Assembly: GCF_000317145.1 (NCBI RefSeq) | Contig: NC_019697.1 | Coordinates: 4,476,886 to 4,540,885 of the forward strand | DNA from: Chamaesiphon minutus PCC 6605 | GTDB taxonomy: Bacteria; Cyanobacteriota; Cyanobacteriia; Cyanobacteriales; Chamaesiphonaceae | DNA length: 64,000 nucleotides | Reading direction: 5' to 3' | In this document: piece after piece, positions 18,504 through 27,457 of the stretch | How the letters are laid out: every line of letters begins with the position of its first letter | How positions within the stretch are numbered: the first letter of the stretch is position 1 | Made by a program: the position numbers and the translations under genes | Notes under the pieces: model-generated | What the model was told of the DNA's origin: nothing | Database searches by the model: none | Seen by the model: the letters and a program-made list of their open reading frames with translations, nothing else

Positions 18504-18866
18504 ATGCAAAAAGTTCTTAAATCTGGTGCTGGATGGCGAATCGGTTGGCGTCCGCAAAGTGAATATCAAGGATTAGTCGGCGGCGACGACTGGGCATTTG
18601 AATTAACAGATCGAGAACTGGCAGATTTTTGTCGGCTATTAGGGCAATTAGTCGCCAACATGCGATCGATGCAAGCCGAATTAATGGATGAAGAAAATAT
18701 TGCCTGCGAAGCCGAGAGCGATTTAGTTTGGATGCAAGTTGAAGGAGTGCCAAGCAAATATAGGCTGCGACTGATTTTGAATAACGGGCGTAGTTGTGAG
18801 GGCAATTGGACGGCTGACGCCGTTCCCGATCTGATTGCCGCAGTTGACAGTTTGAAGTTTTTTTGA
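18504..18866 (+). CDS. DUF1818-family protein
   Basis: A 120-residue cyanobacterial protein of unknown function (DUF1818). Typical features are the N-terminal KSGAGWRIGWRP, the LVGGDDWAFELTD stretch, the EFCRLL-like helix (here DFCRLLGQLV) and a C-terminal alternation RLILNNGRSCEGNW ending AVDSLKFF. No catalytic residues are known. It sits between rpoZ and the amylase gene, 38 nt upstream of the latter, so co-transcription with the amylase is possible. Confidence 0.85.
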   Translation: MQKVLKSGAGWRIGWRPQSEYQGLVGGDDWAFELTDRELADFCRLLGQLVANMRSMQAELMDEENIACEAESDLVWMQVEGVPSKYRLRLILNNGRSCEGNWTADAVPDLIAAVDSLKFF

Positions 18867-18904
18867 TAAAAATGCTACATCCACCTACCATCAGGAGCTA
18901 GATC

Positions 18905-20386
18905 GTGTCAGCAATAAATGGGGTGATGATGCAATACTTCCACTGGTATTTACCTCCAGATGGTAGCTTGTGGCAACAGTTAGGACGAGATGCGACAGAA
19001 TTAGTCGCAGCCGGATTTACAGCTTTGTGGTTGCCACCCGCTTATAAAGGCAGCAACGGTGGTTTTGATGTCGGCTATGCTACTTACGATCTGTTCGATC
19101 TGGGTGAATTCGACCAAAAAGGCTCGATTAGGACTAAATATGGCACTAAGGCAGAATATTTAGCCGCGATCGATCGCGCTCAAACTGCTGGTATTCAAAT
19201 CTATGGTGATGTTGTCTTCAATCATCGGTTGGGTGCTGATGCTGTCGAGGAATTTGATGCCACACCGCTCGACCATAATAATCGATATCTCGCCATCGAT
19301 GCTGCTCAAAAAATTCAAGGTTGGACGCATTTTACCTTCCCCGGTCGCCAAGGCAAATATTCGACTATGGAATGGCATTGGTGGCATTTTGACGCGATCG
19401 ATTATAACGTCTACAATCAGCAGCAAAAAGCAGTTTACCTAATTAAAGATAAAGCTTTCGATCGCTATGTCGATCTAGAAAAAGGTAACTTTGACTATCT
19501 CATGGGCTGCGATCTGGACATGGATCATCCCGAAGTAGTGGGCGAGCTAAAATATTGGGGTCAATGGTATTTAGATACAACCAAGCTCGATGGTTTTCGA
19601 TTAGATGCTGTCAAACATATCGAACCTCGATTCTTTTATGATTGGATCGCGCATCTCAACAATTATGCCCAAAAAGATCTATTTACAGTTGGTGAATATT
19701 GGTCTTACGATCTCGATGCGCTGGAGTATTTTATCAACCAAACTCAAGGCAAAATTCACCTATTTGATGCGCCTCTACACAATAATTTTTTTGTTGCCAG
19801 TCGTCAGGGTAGAAACTACGATCTGCGCCGAATCTTCGATGAAACTCTCGTCCGCTCCCATCCGACACTCGCAGTTACCTTTGTCGAAAATCACGATTCG
19901 CAACCGCTGCAATCGCTCGAATCGGTCGTCGAAGGTTGGTTTAAACCACTCGCTTATGCTCTGATCTTACTGCGCGAAGCTGGCTATCCTTGCGTATTTT
20001 ATAGCGACTATTACGGGTCGAGCTATCGCGATCGCGGTCGCGATGGCAATGAGTATGATATCGTACTGGCATCCCATCGCCCCATCCTCGATCGACTTCT
20101 GCACGCTCGTCGCGAATATGCTTATGGCATTCAGCTCGATTATTTCGACCATCCCAATACAGTAGGTTGGACGCGCTTGGGCAACCCGGAGCATCCGGCT
20201 AGTATGGCTGTCCTGCTGGGTAATGGCAAGCCAGGGTCAAAATGGATGAATGTCGGCAAACCAAATACGACCTATATCGATATGACAGAGTCAGTCGCGA
20301 TTAAAATTCGGACTAATGCCGATGGCTGGGGGGAGTTTGTTTGCAATGGTGGTTCTGTCTCTGTTTGGATTCCAGCATCTATCTAA
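18905..20386 (+). CDS. Alpha-amylase, GH13 family, cytoplasmic
   Basis: A 493-residue glycoside hydrolase that cleaves alpha-1,4-glucan, most likely in glycogen or maltodextrin turnover. The four GH13 regions are present: DVVFNHR, GFRLDAVKHI (catalytic Asp near 232), GEYW (acid Glu near 264) and FVENHDSQ (Asp near 330). There is no signal peptide, and the N-terminal NGVMMQYFHWY matches the intracellular GH13_5-type amylases. The start is GTG at 18905, with AGGAG at 18892-18896. Confidence 0.93.
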   Translation: MSAINGVMMQYFHWYLPPDGSLWQQLGRDATELVAAGFTALWLPPAYKGSNGGFDVGYATYDLFDLGEFDQKGSIRTKYGTKAEYLAAIDRAQTAGIQIYGDVVFNHRLGADAVEEFDATPLDHNNRYLAIDAAQKIQGWTHFTFPGRQGKYSTMEWHWWHFDAIDYNVYNQQQKAVYLIKDKAFDRYVDLEKGNFDYLMGCDLDMDHPEVVGELKYWGQWYLDTTKLDGFRLDAVKHIEPRFFYDWIAHLNNYAQKDLFTVGEYWSYDLDALEYFINQTQGKIHLFDAPLHNNFFVASRQGRNYDLRRIFDETLVRSHPTLAVTFVENHDSQPLQSLESVVEGWFKPLAYALILLREAGYPCVFYSDYYGSSYRDRGRDGNEYDIVLASHRPILDRLLHARREYAYGIQLDYFDHPNTVGWTRLGNPEHPASMAVLLGNGKPGSKWMNVGKPNTTYIDMTESVAIKIRTNADGWGEFVCNGGSVSVWIPASI

Positions 20387-20498
20387 CGTGAGTTTCTTCA
20401 ATTGACTACTCATTACTCACTATCCACTATCCACTATCCCCACCCTAATACCGAACGATCGTAGACTAGATCTACAACCATCCCCAACAGCTTCGATC

Positions 20499-22016
20499 GT
20501 GTCCAACCATCCCGACTACCTCCAAAAAATCCTCACCGCTGCGGTCTATGATGTCGCGATCGAATCGCCACTAGATCGCGCCTCAATCCTCTCCAAACGC
20601 CTGAAAAATCAGATTTTGCTCAAACGCGAAGACATGCAGCCCGTCTTCTCCTTCAAGCTGCGGGGAGCCTATAACAAGATGGCCAAACTCAAGCCCGAAT
20701 TACTAGCGAGAGGAGTAATTGCGGCTTCGGCGGGAAATCACGCACAAGGAGTCGCCTTAGGAGCCAAGCAACTGGGGACGACGGCAACGATTGTCATGCC
20801 CGTGACAACGCCGCAAATGAAGGTAAATGCCGTTGCCGCTAGAGGCGCAGAGGTGATTTTATGGGGGGACACTTATGATGATGCTTATGCCTATGCCTGT
20901 CATTTGGGTGAAGAACGCGGACTGACATTCATTCATCCTTTTGACGATCCTGACGTAATTGCAGGACAGGGGACGATCGGAATGGAGATTTTACGTCAGT
21001 ACCAACAGCCGATCCATGCGATTTTTGTAGCCATCGGTGGCGGTGGTTTGATCTCAGGAATTGCGGCGTATGTGAAGCGGCTGTATCCAGAAACCAAGAT
21101 TATTGGCGTCGAGCCAGTCGATGCGGATGCGATGAGTCGATCGCTTGCAGCCGGAGAGCGAGTTAAACTCGATCGAGTGGGCTTATTTGCCGATGGTGTG
21201 GCGGTTAAGGAAGTTGGCGTCGAAACTTTCCGCTTGTGTCAGCAATATGTAGATGAGGTCATGTTAGTCGATACCGATGATATCTGCGCGGCGATTAAAG
21301 ATGTCTTCGAGGATACCCGCTCGATTTTAGAGCCTGCTGGCGCGCTGGCAATCGCGGCGGCTAAGGCTTATATCGAGCGCGAAGGGATTCGGGATAAAAC
21401 GCTAGTAGCCGTGGCTTGTGGTGCGAATATGAACTTCGATCGGTTGCGATTTGTCGCCGAACGTGCCGAAGTCGGCGAACGCCGCGAAGCAATTTTGGCT
21501 GTGACTATTCCTGAAGAACGGGGCAGTTTTCGCCGCTTTTGTACCTGTTTGGGGACACACAATCTGACCGAATTTAATTATCGGATGGCAAATACCACCG
21601 AAGCCCATATTTTCGTCGGCGTCCAAGTCCAAGATCGCGCCGATACCGCCTCGATCGTGGCTAAACTGGTGGCTGAGGGTTTTAAAACCCTAGATCTAAC
21701 CGACGATGAAATGACCAAACTCCACCTCCGGCATCTCGTCGGCGGACGCTCTCCTGTCGCTCAAGACGAACTCCTGTATCGATTTGAGTTTCCCGAACGC
21801 ACTGGCGCACTGACTAAATTCCTCAATAGTATGAATCCCGACTGGAATATCAGTCTGTTCCACTATCGCAATCACGGTGCCGATTACGGACGGATTTTAA
21901 TTGGGATCGAGGTACCACCGACAGATATGACAGCTTGGTACGAATTCCTCGATCGCACCCCATACCGCTACTGGGACGAACGCACTAATCCGGCTTATCA
22001 ATTATTTTTGAGTTAG
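20499..22016 (+). CDS. ilvA: Threonine ammonia-lyase, biosynthetic
   Basis: PLP enzyme converting threonine to 2-oxobutanoate, the committed step of isoleucine synthesis. The 505 residues divide into a catalytic part (1 to about 325), with the Schiff-base Lys53 in SFKLRGAYNKM, the SAGNHAQG substrate loop and the GGGGLISG phosphate cup, and a regulatory part with two ACT-like repeats (VTIPEERGSFRRFC and YRFEFPERTGALTKFL). That layout is the feedback-inhibited biosynthetic form rather than the short catabolic one. The start codon is GTG at 20499. It is a single gene. Confidence 0.96.
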   Translation: MSNHPDYLQKILTAAVYDVAIESPLDRASILSKRLKNQILLKREDMQPVFSFKLRGAYNKMAKLKPELLARGVIAASAGNHAQGVALGAKQLGTTATIVMPVTTPQMKVNAVAARGAEVILWGDTYDDAYAYACHLGEERGLTFIHPFDDPDVIAGQGTIGMEILRQYQQPIHAIFVAIGGGGLISGIAAYVKRLYPETKIIGVEPVDADAMSRSLAAGERVKLDRVGLFADGVAVKEVGVETFRLCQQYVDEVMLVDTDDICAAIKDVFEDTRSILEPAGALAIAAAKAYIEREGIRDKTLVAVACGANMNFDRLRFVAERAEVGERREAILAVTIPEERGSFRRFCTCLGTHNLTEFNYRMANTTEAHIFVGVQVQDRADTASIVAKLVAEGFKTLDLTDDEMTKLHLRHLVGGRSPVAQDELLYRFEFPERTGALTKFLNSMNPDWNISLFHYRNHGADYGRILIGIEVPPTDMTAWYEFLDRTPYRYWDERTNPAYQLFLS

Positions 22017-22032
22017 TTGGGAGTTGGGAGAT
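22015..22032 (+). repeat. GTTGGGAGTTGGGAG simple repeat
   Basis: A two-unit version of the G-rich repeat seen at 17569-17613 and in priA, starting right at the ilvA stop. Confidence 0.4.
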
Positions 22033-22083
22033 AATTGAATTGTCAAAATAGCGCGCCATCAGTCAAATAAGTGACGTCCAAAC

Positions 22084-23460
22084 TCAACCTACAAGATTGT
22101 CTGACACATCGGATCGAATCTTGCTAAGATTGGTTTTAGTCGGTAAAGTTACGGTAAATATACTCCCTAAATTCAGCTTGCTCTCTACTTGAATACTGCC
22201 CTGATGTGCCTCCACGATCGCGCGGGCAATTGCTAAACCCAACCCCGTGCCACCTGTATCGCGAGATCGATCGGCTTGGACTCGATAAAAGCGATCGAAA
22301 ATATGTGACAAATCTTCTGGAGCAATGCCAATCCCATTATCTCGGACTGCGATAATCGCTTGACGATCTGCCGATTCCAACCGAATTGAGACCACACCCT
22401 GAGTAGGCGTATATTGAATGGCATTAGTAATTAAATTAGAAATTGCCCGATACAGTCTGTCACTATCGCCGATCGTATAAACTGGTTGAATAGCTAAAAT
22501 TTCTAACCGTAGATCGATCGAATTTGCCATTGCCAATGGAGCCAATTCTTCTTCCAAATCGCTAACTAAATCATTCAGACAACAAGGTTGCTGGTAGAGG
22601 GGTAATTGCTTGGCTTCCAATCGCGATAGCCATAATAAATCCTCAGCCAGATAACTAAGATGGCGAACTTGTCGCTGGGCAATTTCTAAATTATTGCGAG
22701 TTTCCGACGCGACGATCTCGGCATCCAAAGCACTCTCTACCGCTATTCTCGTCACTGCTAGCGGCGTTCTTAGTTCGTGAGCGGCATCGACGGTAAACTG
22801 TTGAATCTGCTGGTAGGAATGATAGATTGGCCGCATCGCCAAACCAGACAACCACCAACTAGCTCCCCCGATTACTAACATTGCTAGTGGTGTCCCCAAA
22901 ATTAAAATTAGATGCAGACTATGCATGTAGTCATCTAAGCGATGGAAAGATTGGGCAACTTGTAGATAACCCCAGTCGCGATTGTCGATCGTTTTGAGTA
23001 AGAGCGTATGAGTATAATAGCGTTCGCCGCGATCGTCAGTAATAGTTTTCCAATTCATGGTTGGAACATTGTTAATAAGCTTATGTTTATTTGGCCCTAA
23101 AGTTGCAATCGCTCGACCTTTTACATTCAACAATCTCAATGAGTATCCTTGCTCTTGGGTTAACTCAAAAATTCTGGAATCAGATTTAACCAACCCACAT
23201 TCTTTGCCTATCAAACACAAACCAGGTAAAAACTTTGTTGCGGCTGGAGCGACTATTTCTGGTTGTTGCAAAACAGATTCTAAGGTATCGTGAACGGCTC
23301 CTGCTAAAGTATTTAATTCTCGATCGACTATTCGCGTGAAGGCTCGAATCATTACAAAATGAATTGCAGAGCCACATAACAATGTAATTACACCAATTAC
23401 CAGCGCATAGGTAAGAGTTAGTTGAATGCGGGTACGATTGAACAGTCGATTCTGATGCAT
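22084..23460 (-). CDS. Membrane sensor histidine kinase, RppB-like, orphan
   Basis: A 458-residue two-component sensor. Membrane helices lie at about 14-38 and 183-206 and enclose a periplasmic domain of about 145 residues with three Cys (LCLIGKECG). The kinase core has the H box DAAHELRTPLA with H228, the N box NLITNAIQYT, G1 DNGIGI, F box FDRFYR and G2 GGTGLGLAIA. The N terminus MHQNRLFNRTRIQLTLTYA resembles cyanobacterial RppB/NrsS-type kinases, which usually follow their OmpR-type regulator gene. No regulator is next to it here: a repeat-filled element lies directly upstream. The partner must be elsewhere. The ligand cannot be inferred. Confidence 0.9.
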   Translation of the reverse strand: MHQNRLFNRTRIQLTLTYALVIGVITLLCGSAIHFVMIRAFTRIVDRELNTLAGAVHDTLESVLQQPEIVAPAATKFLPGLCLIGKECGLVKSDSRIFELTQEQGYSLRLLNVKGRAIATLGPNKHKLINNVPTMNWKTITDDRGERYYTHTLLLKTIDNRDWGYLQVAQSFHRLDDYMHSLHLILILGTPLAMLVIGGASWWLSGLAMRPIYHSYQQIQQFTVDAAHELRTPLAVTRIAVESALDAEIVASETRNNLEIAQRQVRHLSYLAEDLLWLSRLEAKQLPLYQQPCCLNDLVSDLEEELAPLAMANSIDLRLEILAIQPVYTIGDSDRLYRAISNLITNAIQYTPTQGVVSIRLESADRQAIIAVRDNGIGIAPEDLSHIFDRFYRVQADRSRDTGGTGLGLAIARAIVEAHQGSIQVESKLNLGSIFTVTLPTKTNLSKIRSDVSDNLVG

Positions 23461-23505
23461 GTTTTCAGTAGATAGTCGATCTTTAAACTAATCGATCGTT
23501 GATAA

Positions 23506-23992
23506 CTAGTATTAGACTGCGGAAATTAAATTACTATGAACTGCTTCTAGTCTCCCCGCTCTCCGCTCCCCGTCTTGTCTTGTCTTGTCTCGCTGCTTGG
23601 TGCGCTTCCATGGTCGGGAAACCCGACCGGAGCGCATCCGCATAATCCGGGAGGGAGCCTCCCGGCTGCGAGCCGCTGACGCACACAAACGGGAGGGAGC
23701 GATGCAATGTGGGCGGGTTTCCCGCCCATACAATTGCATCAAGACAACCTCCCGTTCGTTGGCGGAGCCTTCCCGAAGGGAGCTGCGTCGTTGTCTCGCT
23801 TGCTTGGTGCAACACATGCTCCTCCACTCTCCGCGTGGTTGCATCTGCTTTCCCGTCGGCAAAGCCGACGTTAGCGTTGGCGGAGCCTGCCATAGGCGAG
23901 GCTACGCGTAGCGTCTGCGATAGCAGAAACGCGAGCCGCCGCTCCCCGCTCCCCGCCAAAATAGTAATCTTGTTTACGCCGTAGACTACTAG
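23506..23992. repeat. Inverted-end element A2 with repeat mosaic E2 inside
   Basis: The 32-nt ends (23506-23537 and 23961-23992) are inverted repeats with 24 of 32 positions identical by hand alignment; both begin with CTAGTA and end with ATTACTAT towards the interior. The interior is GC-rich and made of shared blocks: GGGCGGGTTTCCCGCCCATACAA (about 23711), GCTTGCTTGGTGCAACACATG (about 23799), TCCCCGCTCCCCG tracts at both ends and two GTTGGCGGAGCCT units (23758, 23876). No transposase is encoded, so it would be non-autonomous. It directly follows the 5' end of the sensor kinase gene; the frames open inside it have repeat-like peptides and are not genes. Confidence 0.55.
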
Positions 23993-24368
23993 ATTGTTGA
24001 AAGGGAGATAGACTTAAACTTTTAATCAGTCTAGGCTATGATGCAGGCATACTACGAGTAAATAGTCGATGATAAAGCACACAACGATCTGGATTTCATC
24101 TGAATTTCATCTTGGTTATTTATAGTTGTTATAGAGTCAATAGTTAGAGTAATGCACTAAATATTACAATTCATCGATATTCTAAGCGTCGCTACTACCG
24201 TTTTAAAGATGGACAACTATGCAAACAAATCGCCATTTTTAGCGATGTAAACTATTTTAGCTTAGCCGATCGAGCGTAGTGTAGAGGGAAATATACGTAT
24301 ACCTAAATCAGCATTTTACATATCAGCCTATTGATGTCCAAATTTTAAAATTATATTTTAAGTTAAAT
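23993..24368. other. 376-nt AT-rich gap upstream of the glycosyltransferase gene
   Basis: No gene seen. The only clear signal is the direct repeat at 24094-24111. The rest is AT-rich leader DNA. Confidence 0.5.
24094..24111 (+). promoter_or_regulatory. TTTCATC direct repeat, candidate OmpR-family operator
   Basis: TTTCATC-TGAA-TTTCATC: two identical heptamers with an 11-nt period, the spacing at which OmpR/PhoB-type regulators bind. TTTCAT direct repeats are the reported target of CopR in Synechocystis. An AT-rich stretch with TTATAG follows 20 nt later. The first gene downstream is the glycosyltransferase, about 260 nt away. Confidence 0.33.
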
Positions 24369-25628
24369 ATGAACGTAATTATCATTCTCGAACATCGCTT
24401 CACTCGGACGCCCGACGGACGAGTGTGGACGCAGACAACTTTTCCTTATTCCTTCTGGTTGCGGTATCTCAAGGTATTCGATCGCGTGACTGTAGTCGCA
24501 CGCGTTCGAGATGTACCTAGCGTTGCCAATGACTGGCAACTGGCGGATGGGGACATGATTTCATTCGCAGCCGTACCAAATTACCTCGGCCCCTTACAGT
24601 ACCTCCGCAAGGTATTTCAAGTCAAGCAAGCCGTCCGAAATGCCCTGGGTGAGAGCGATGCTGTAATTATTCGCGCGCCGTCGCCGCTATCTGGCTCGAT
24701 GCTACCGCTGTTATTGGGCAACAATCGTCCGTTTGCAGTAGAAGTTGTCGCCGATCCTTATGATGTGTTTGCGCCCGGTTCGATCGATCATCCGTTGCGT
24801 GCATTCTTTCGGTGGTCATTTACCCGCAATTTACGACATGTTTGTAACAAAGCGGTTGCCGCAATGTACGTTACCAAATTTGCACTTCAACAACGGTATC
24901 CTTGCCCAAATTTGTCCGAAGGCATATCGGATGTGGTCTTACCAGAGCAGAGCATCGTTGCGGCTCCACGTCCGCTAGCACAGAAGTTAGATGCCGCGAC
25001 GTTAGTATTTATCGGTACGATGTCTCAATTATATAAAGCTCCAGACATTTTGATTAAAGCTGTCGCTGTCTGCGTCAAAGGAGGACTAAATATCCAACTG
25101 CGGATGCTAGGTGATGGTCAATATCGCGGACAACTAGAAGATTTGGCCAAAGCCGAAAATGTTAGCGATCGCGTCAGTTTCCTGGGACAATTGGCTTCTG
25201 GATCTGCGGTGCAACAGCAACTAGATGATGCTGACTTATTTGTATTGCCGTCTTACCAAGAAGGCTTGCCCAGAGCTATGGTAGAAGCGATGGCTCGCGC
25301 GTTACCTTGTTTGGGTACCACTGTCGGGGGCGTTCCAGAGTTATTGCCTTCAGAAGATCTGGTATCACCTGGAGATGTGGAGGCACTCGCACGGAAAATT
25401 CGCGAAATTGTCACCAACCCCGCTCGCATGGCACAAATGTCAGCGCGGAATCTCGAAACAGCTAGAGAGTACCGCGATGAAGTGTTACAAGAGCGGCGGA
25501 CTGATTTCTACCGCCATGTGCGATCGCAGACGGAAGTGTGGTTATCGGCAAAAAAGCGGGGGTTGCTAAATTCAGTACCGACCTGCTCTGAATTTGGGCA
25601 TCAATCCTCTTTTAAATTCTGGTCTTGA
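24369..25628 (+). CDS. Glycosyltransferase, GT4-like
   Basis: A 419-residue GT-B glycosyltransferase that probably transfers a sugar from a nucleotide donor to a polysaccharide or lipid acceptor. The C-terminal half shows the GT4 donor site: LVFIGTMSQLYKAPDILIKA, LRMLGDGQY, VSFLGQL and the ExxxxxxxE-type motif EGLPRAMVEAMA followed by VGGVPELL. The N-terminal half is less conserved and has DVFAPGSIDHPLRAFFRW. No neighbouring polysaccharide genes are present, so the product is unknown. It converges on the caspase-like gene with only 4 nt between the stops. Confidence 0.9.
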   Translation: MNVIIILEHRFTRTPDGRVWTQTTFPYSFWLRYLKVFDRVTVVARVRDVPSVANDWQLADGDMISFAAVPNYLGPLQYLRKVFQVKQAVRNALGESDAVIIRAPSPLSGSMLPLLLGNNRPFAVEVVADPYDVFAPGSIDHPLRAFFRWSFTRNLRHVCNKAVAAMYVTKFALQQRYPCPNLSEGISDVVLPEQSIVAAPRPLAQKLDAATLVFIGTMSQLYKAPDILIKAVAVCVKGGLNIQLRMLGDGQYRGQLEDLAKAENVSDRVSFLGQLASGSAVQQQLDDADLFVLPSYQEGLPRAMVEAMARALPCLGTTVGGVPELLPSEDLVSPGDVEALARKIREIVTNPARMAQMSARNLETAREYRDEVLQERRTDFYRHVRSQTEVWLSAKKRGLLNSVPTCSEFGHQSSFKFWS

Positions 25629-25632
25629 GTCC

Positions 25633-27018
25633 TTAACCTGGTAACTTACTGCGCCATTGAGACATCGCAGCTTGAGTTGTGTTGTAGTTTGTAGCATCTT
25701 TTGGTACCATCTTGGCCGTATCGATGGCGAGTTGCCAATACTGCCGATCGGCATAACCCTTAGCGATTTGATAGATTTCCTGCGACCATTGCTCGATCGA
25801 CTGTTGAATTTCCGCTGCTGCCGCTGGGGTGGTCGGTTGGATATTGCGTGCGGCTAAAATCGCCTGGTAGCGAGACGTTGCATCACCAGGCTTGACAAAT
25901 AGCCTAGCTTGTGATAAGTCTGTCGATGTACTCCCGACTGTGGGTGTCTGGGAATCATTTCCATTGCCTGCTACAGATGTAACGATCTGCGGATCGAGAT
26001 CGTTTATTCTCGATTGGTTGAAAGCATAAATCCCGCCGAGAGCGGCTACCAGCAGTGTCAATAGTAAGCTGATTTTAGCCCAGTGTGGTGCGTCCTGCGA
26101 CTTTGGTGCTGAATGAGATCGCTTGACGATTGCCCCAGTCCCGATTGCCGCTGGGGAAACTAGTGTCGCCATCGGAGTCGGCGGTGTATAAGGTGCATAG
26201 GTATCATCCCGATCCAATGCAGCCGACACTGGCGGTGTATACACTACTTCTGGGATGGTAGCTGAGATCGACGATTGGGTAGTAGCCGAAAATACTGGTC
26301 GATAGCTAGAGACTCCCGTCGGGATAATCGCCATCGGCGTCTGCAAAGGCTTCCAATGATGTTCGCTCAATTCGGCCAATCGAGTCGTTAAATAGGTATC
26401 GATTGTCTCTAAATTAAGATCGGGGTGATAATTTAGCGTCTCTAGCAGAGCTGTGGTAAACAGTCCGTGCCCCAATCCCGCATCTTCGTGCGAAACTTCA
26501 TGACTTTGACAAGATAGAAAAGTGGGAATTTGATACTCTTGGGCGAGTTTGGCAGTAGCTTGCCCGATGCCGCCGCCGAGAGCGAGATGTTGGGCGTGAT
26601 TGGCATCGAGAAACACCAGCGCATTGACGCCAATATCGCGAAACTGCTGGTAGAGTTGGCGGATGGAGATACAAGTATTGGCCAGGTCGTCGGTTTTGCC
26701 ATCGATCGGGAGCAGATAATCTTCACCCTCAAAACTGACGCCACAACCGCTAAAAAAGAACCATAACAAGTCGCCATGCTGGAGTTTATCCCAAGACCAC
26801 TGTTTCAGCCAGCGGTTGATATTCTCCCGATTGGGATAGGTAGATTTTGTCCCCGATTGGGCTGAAGTATCGGTCAAAAGCAAACATTGCTGCGAATCCC
26901 AGCCAGCCGCATCGATAAAAAACTGCTCGATCGCCACAGCATCTGCCACTCCATAGCTTAACGTCGGCAAGAACTGGTATCGATTAATCCCGATTGAAAT
27001 ACACGTCTGGTTTGCCAT
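25633..27018 (-). CDS. Caspase-fold protein lacking the catalytic His-Cys dyad
   Basis: A 461-residue orthocaspase-like protein. The p20 fold is recognisable: ISIGINRYQFLPTLSYGVADA at the start, LLLTDTSA, then FFFSGCGVSFEGEDYLLPIDG and ALVFLDANHAQ. In active caspases the second motif reads SGHG and the third LDACHSG. Here the His is Cys92 and the Cys is Asn140, so proteolysis by the usual mechanism is not expected. A membrane helix (about 310-330, ISLLLTLLVAALGGIYAF) separates it from a C-terminal helical domain that resembles part of a TPR array. It is probably a binding or regulatory pseudoenzyme. Confidence 0.87.
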   Translation of the reverse strand: MANQTCISIGINRYQFLPTLSYGVADAVAIEQFFIDAAGWDSQQCLLLTDTSAQSGTKSTYPNRENINRWLKQWSWDKLQHGDLLWFFFSGCGVSFEGEDYLLPIDGKTDDLANTCISIRQLYQQFRDIGVNALVFLDANHAQHLALGGGIGQATAKLAQEYQIPTFLSCQSHEVSHEDAGLGHGLFTTALLETLNYHPDLNLETIDTYLTTRLAELSEHHWKPLQTPMAIIPTGVSSYRPVFSATTQSSISATIPEVVYTPPVSAALDRDDTYAPYTPPTPMATLVSPAAIGTGAIVKRSHSAPKSQDAPHWAKISLLLTLLVAALGGIYAFNQSRINDLDPQIVTSVAGNGNDSQTPTVGSTSTDLSQARLFVKPGDATSRYQAILAARNIQPTTPAAAAEIQQSIEQWSQEIYQIAKGYADRQYWQLAIDTAKMVPKDATNYNTTQAAMSQWRSKLPG

Positions 27019-27457
27019 TTAAAGTTCGATAATTAATAGACTAAACTGTTGTGCACTCTAGTTGAATCTTCCATTTTTCTAACCGTGAGGCATTTGGCGT
27101 CTGAGGACATCCTGGATAAATATTAACATCTAACGCCTATTTATCCGAACATCTGAAAATGCGGATGAGATTGCTAGCAGTAAAGTAGTATTTTACTAAG
27201 ATTACTCTAACAATCGGTAGCTACCACTACGAGTAAGTGCAGAATTTTTTACTATGCGATAGTAGCTGATGAATAGTAGAACGTGGATCGTTTCAGGACT
27301 TTACTCCCTTCCCACTTCAGTCGTAGACAATCTCGCTCGGCGATCTCGATCGTCCAGCCACTGTCTCGAAACTTGTGCGCCGTCTAGGCAGCGATCGCAC
27401 GCATCATTGTCAGGGAAAAGAGACACAGCTTAGAATCGCTATTGACTATTACTATTT
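27019..27457. other. 439-nt gap between caspase-like and cheW genes
   Basis: I see no gene, tRNA or strong hairpin. It includes an AT-rich half next to the caspase-like gene, where its promoter must lie, and a HIP1 octamer near 27391. Confidence 0.5.

Noticed and set aside
23534-23984. Several overlapping open frames within element A2
   Set aside because: GC-rich repeat DNA without stops; peptides with motifs like GRETRP are typical of cyanobacterial repeat translations.
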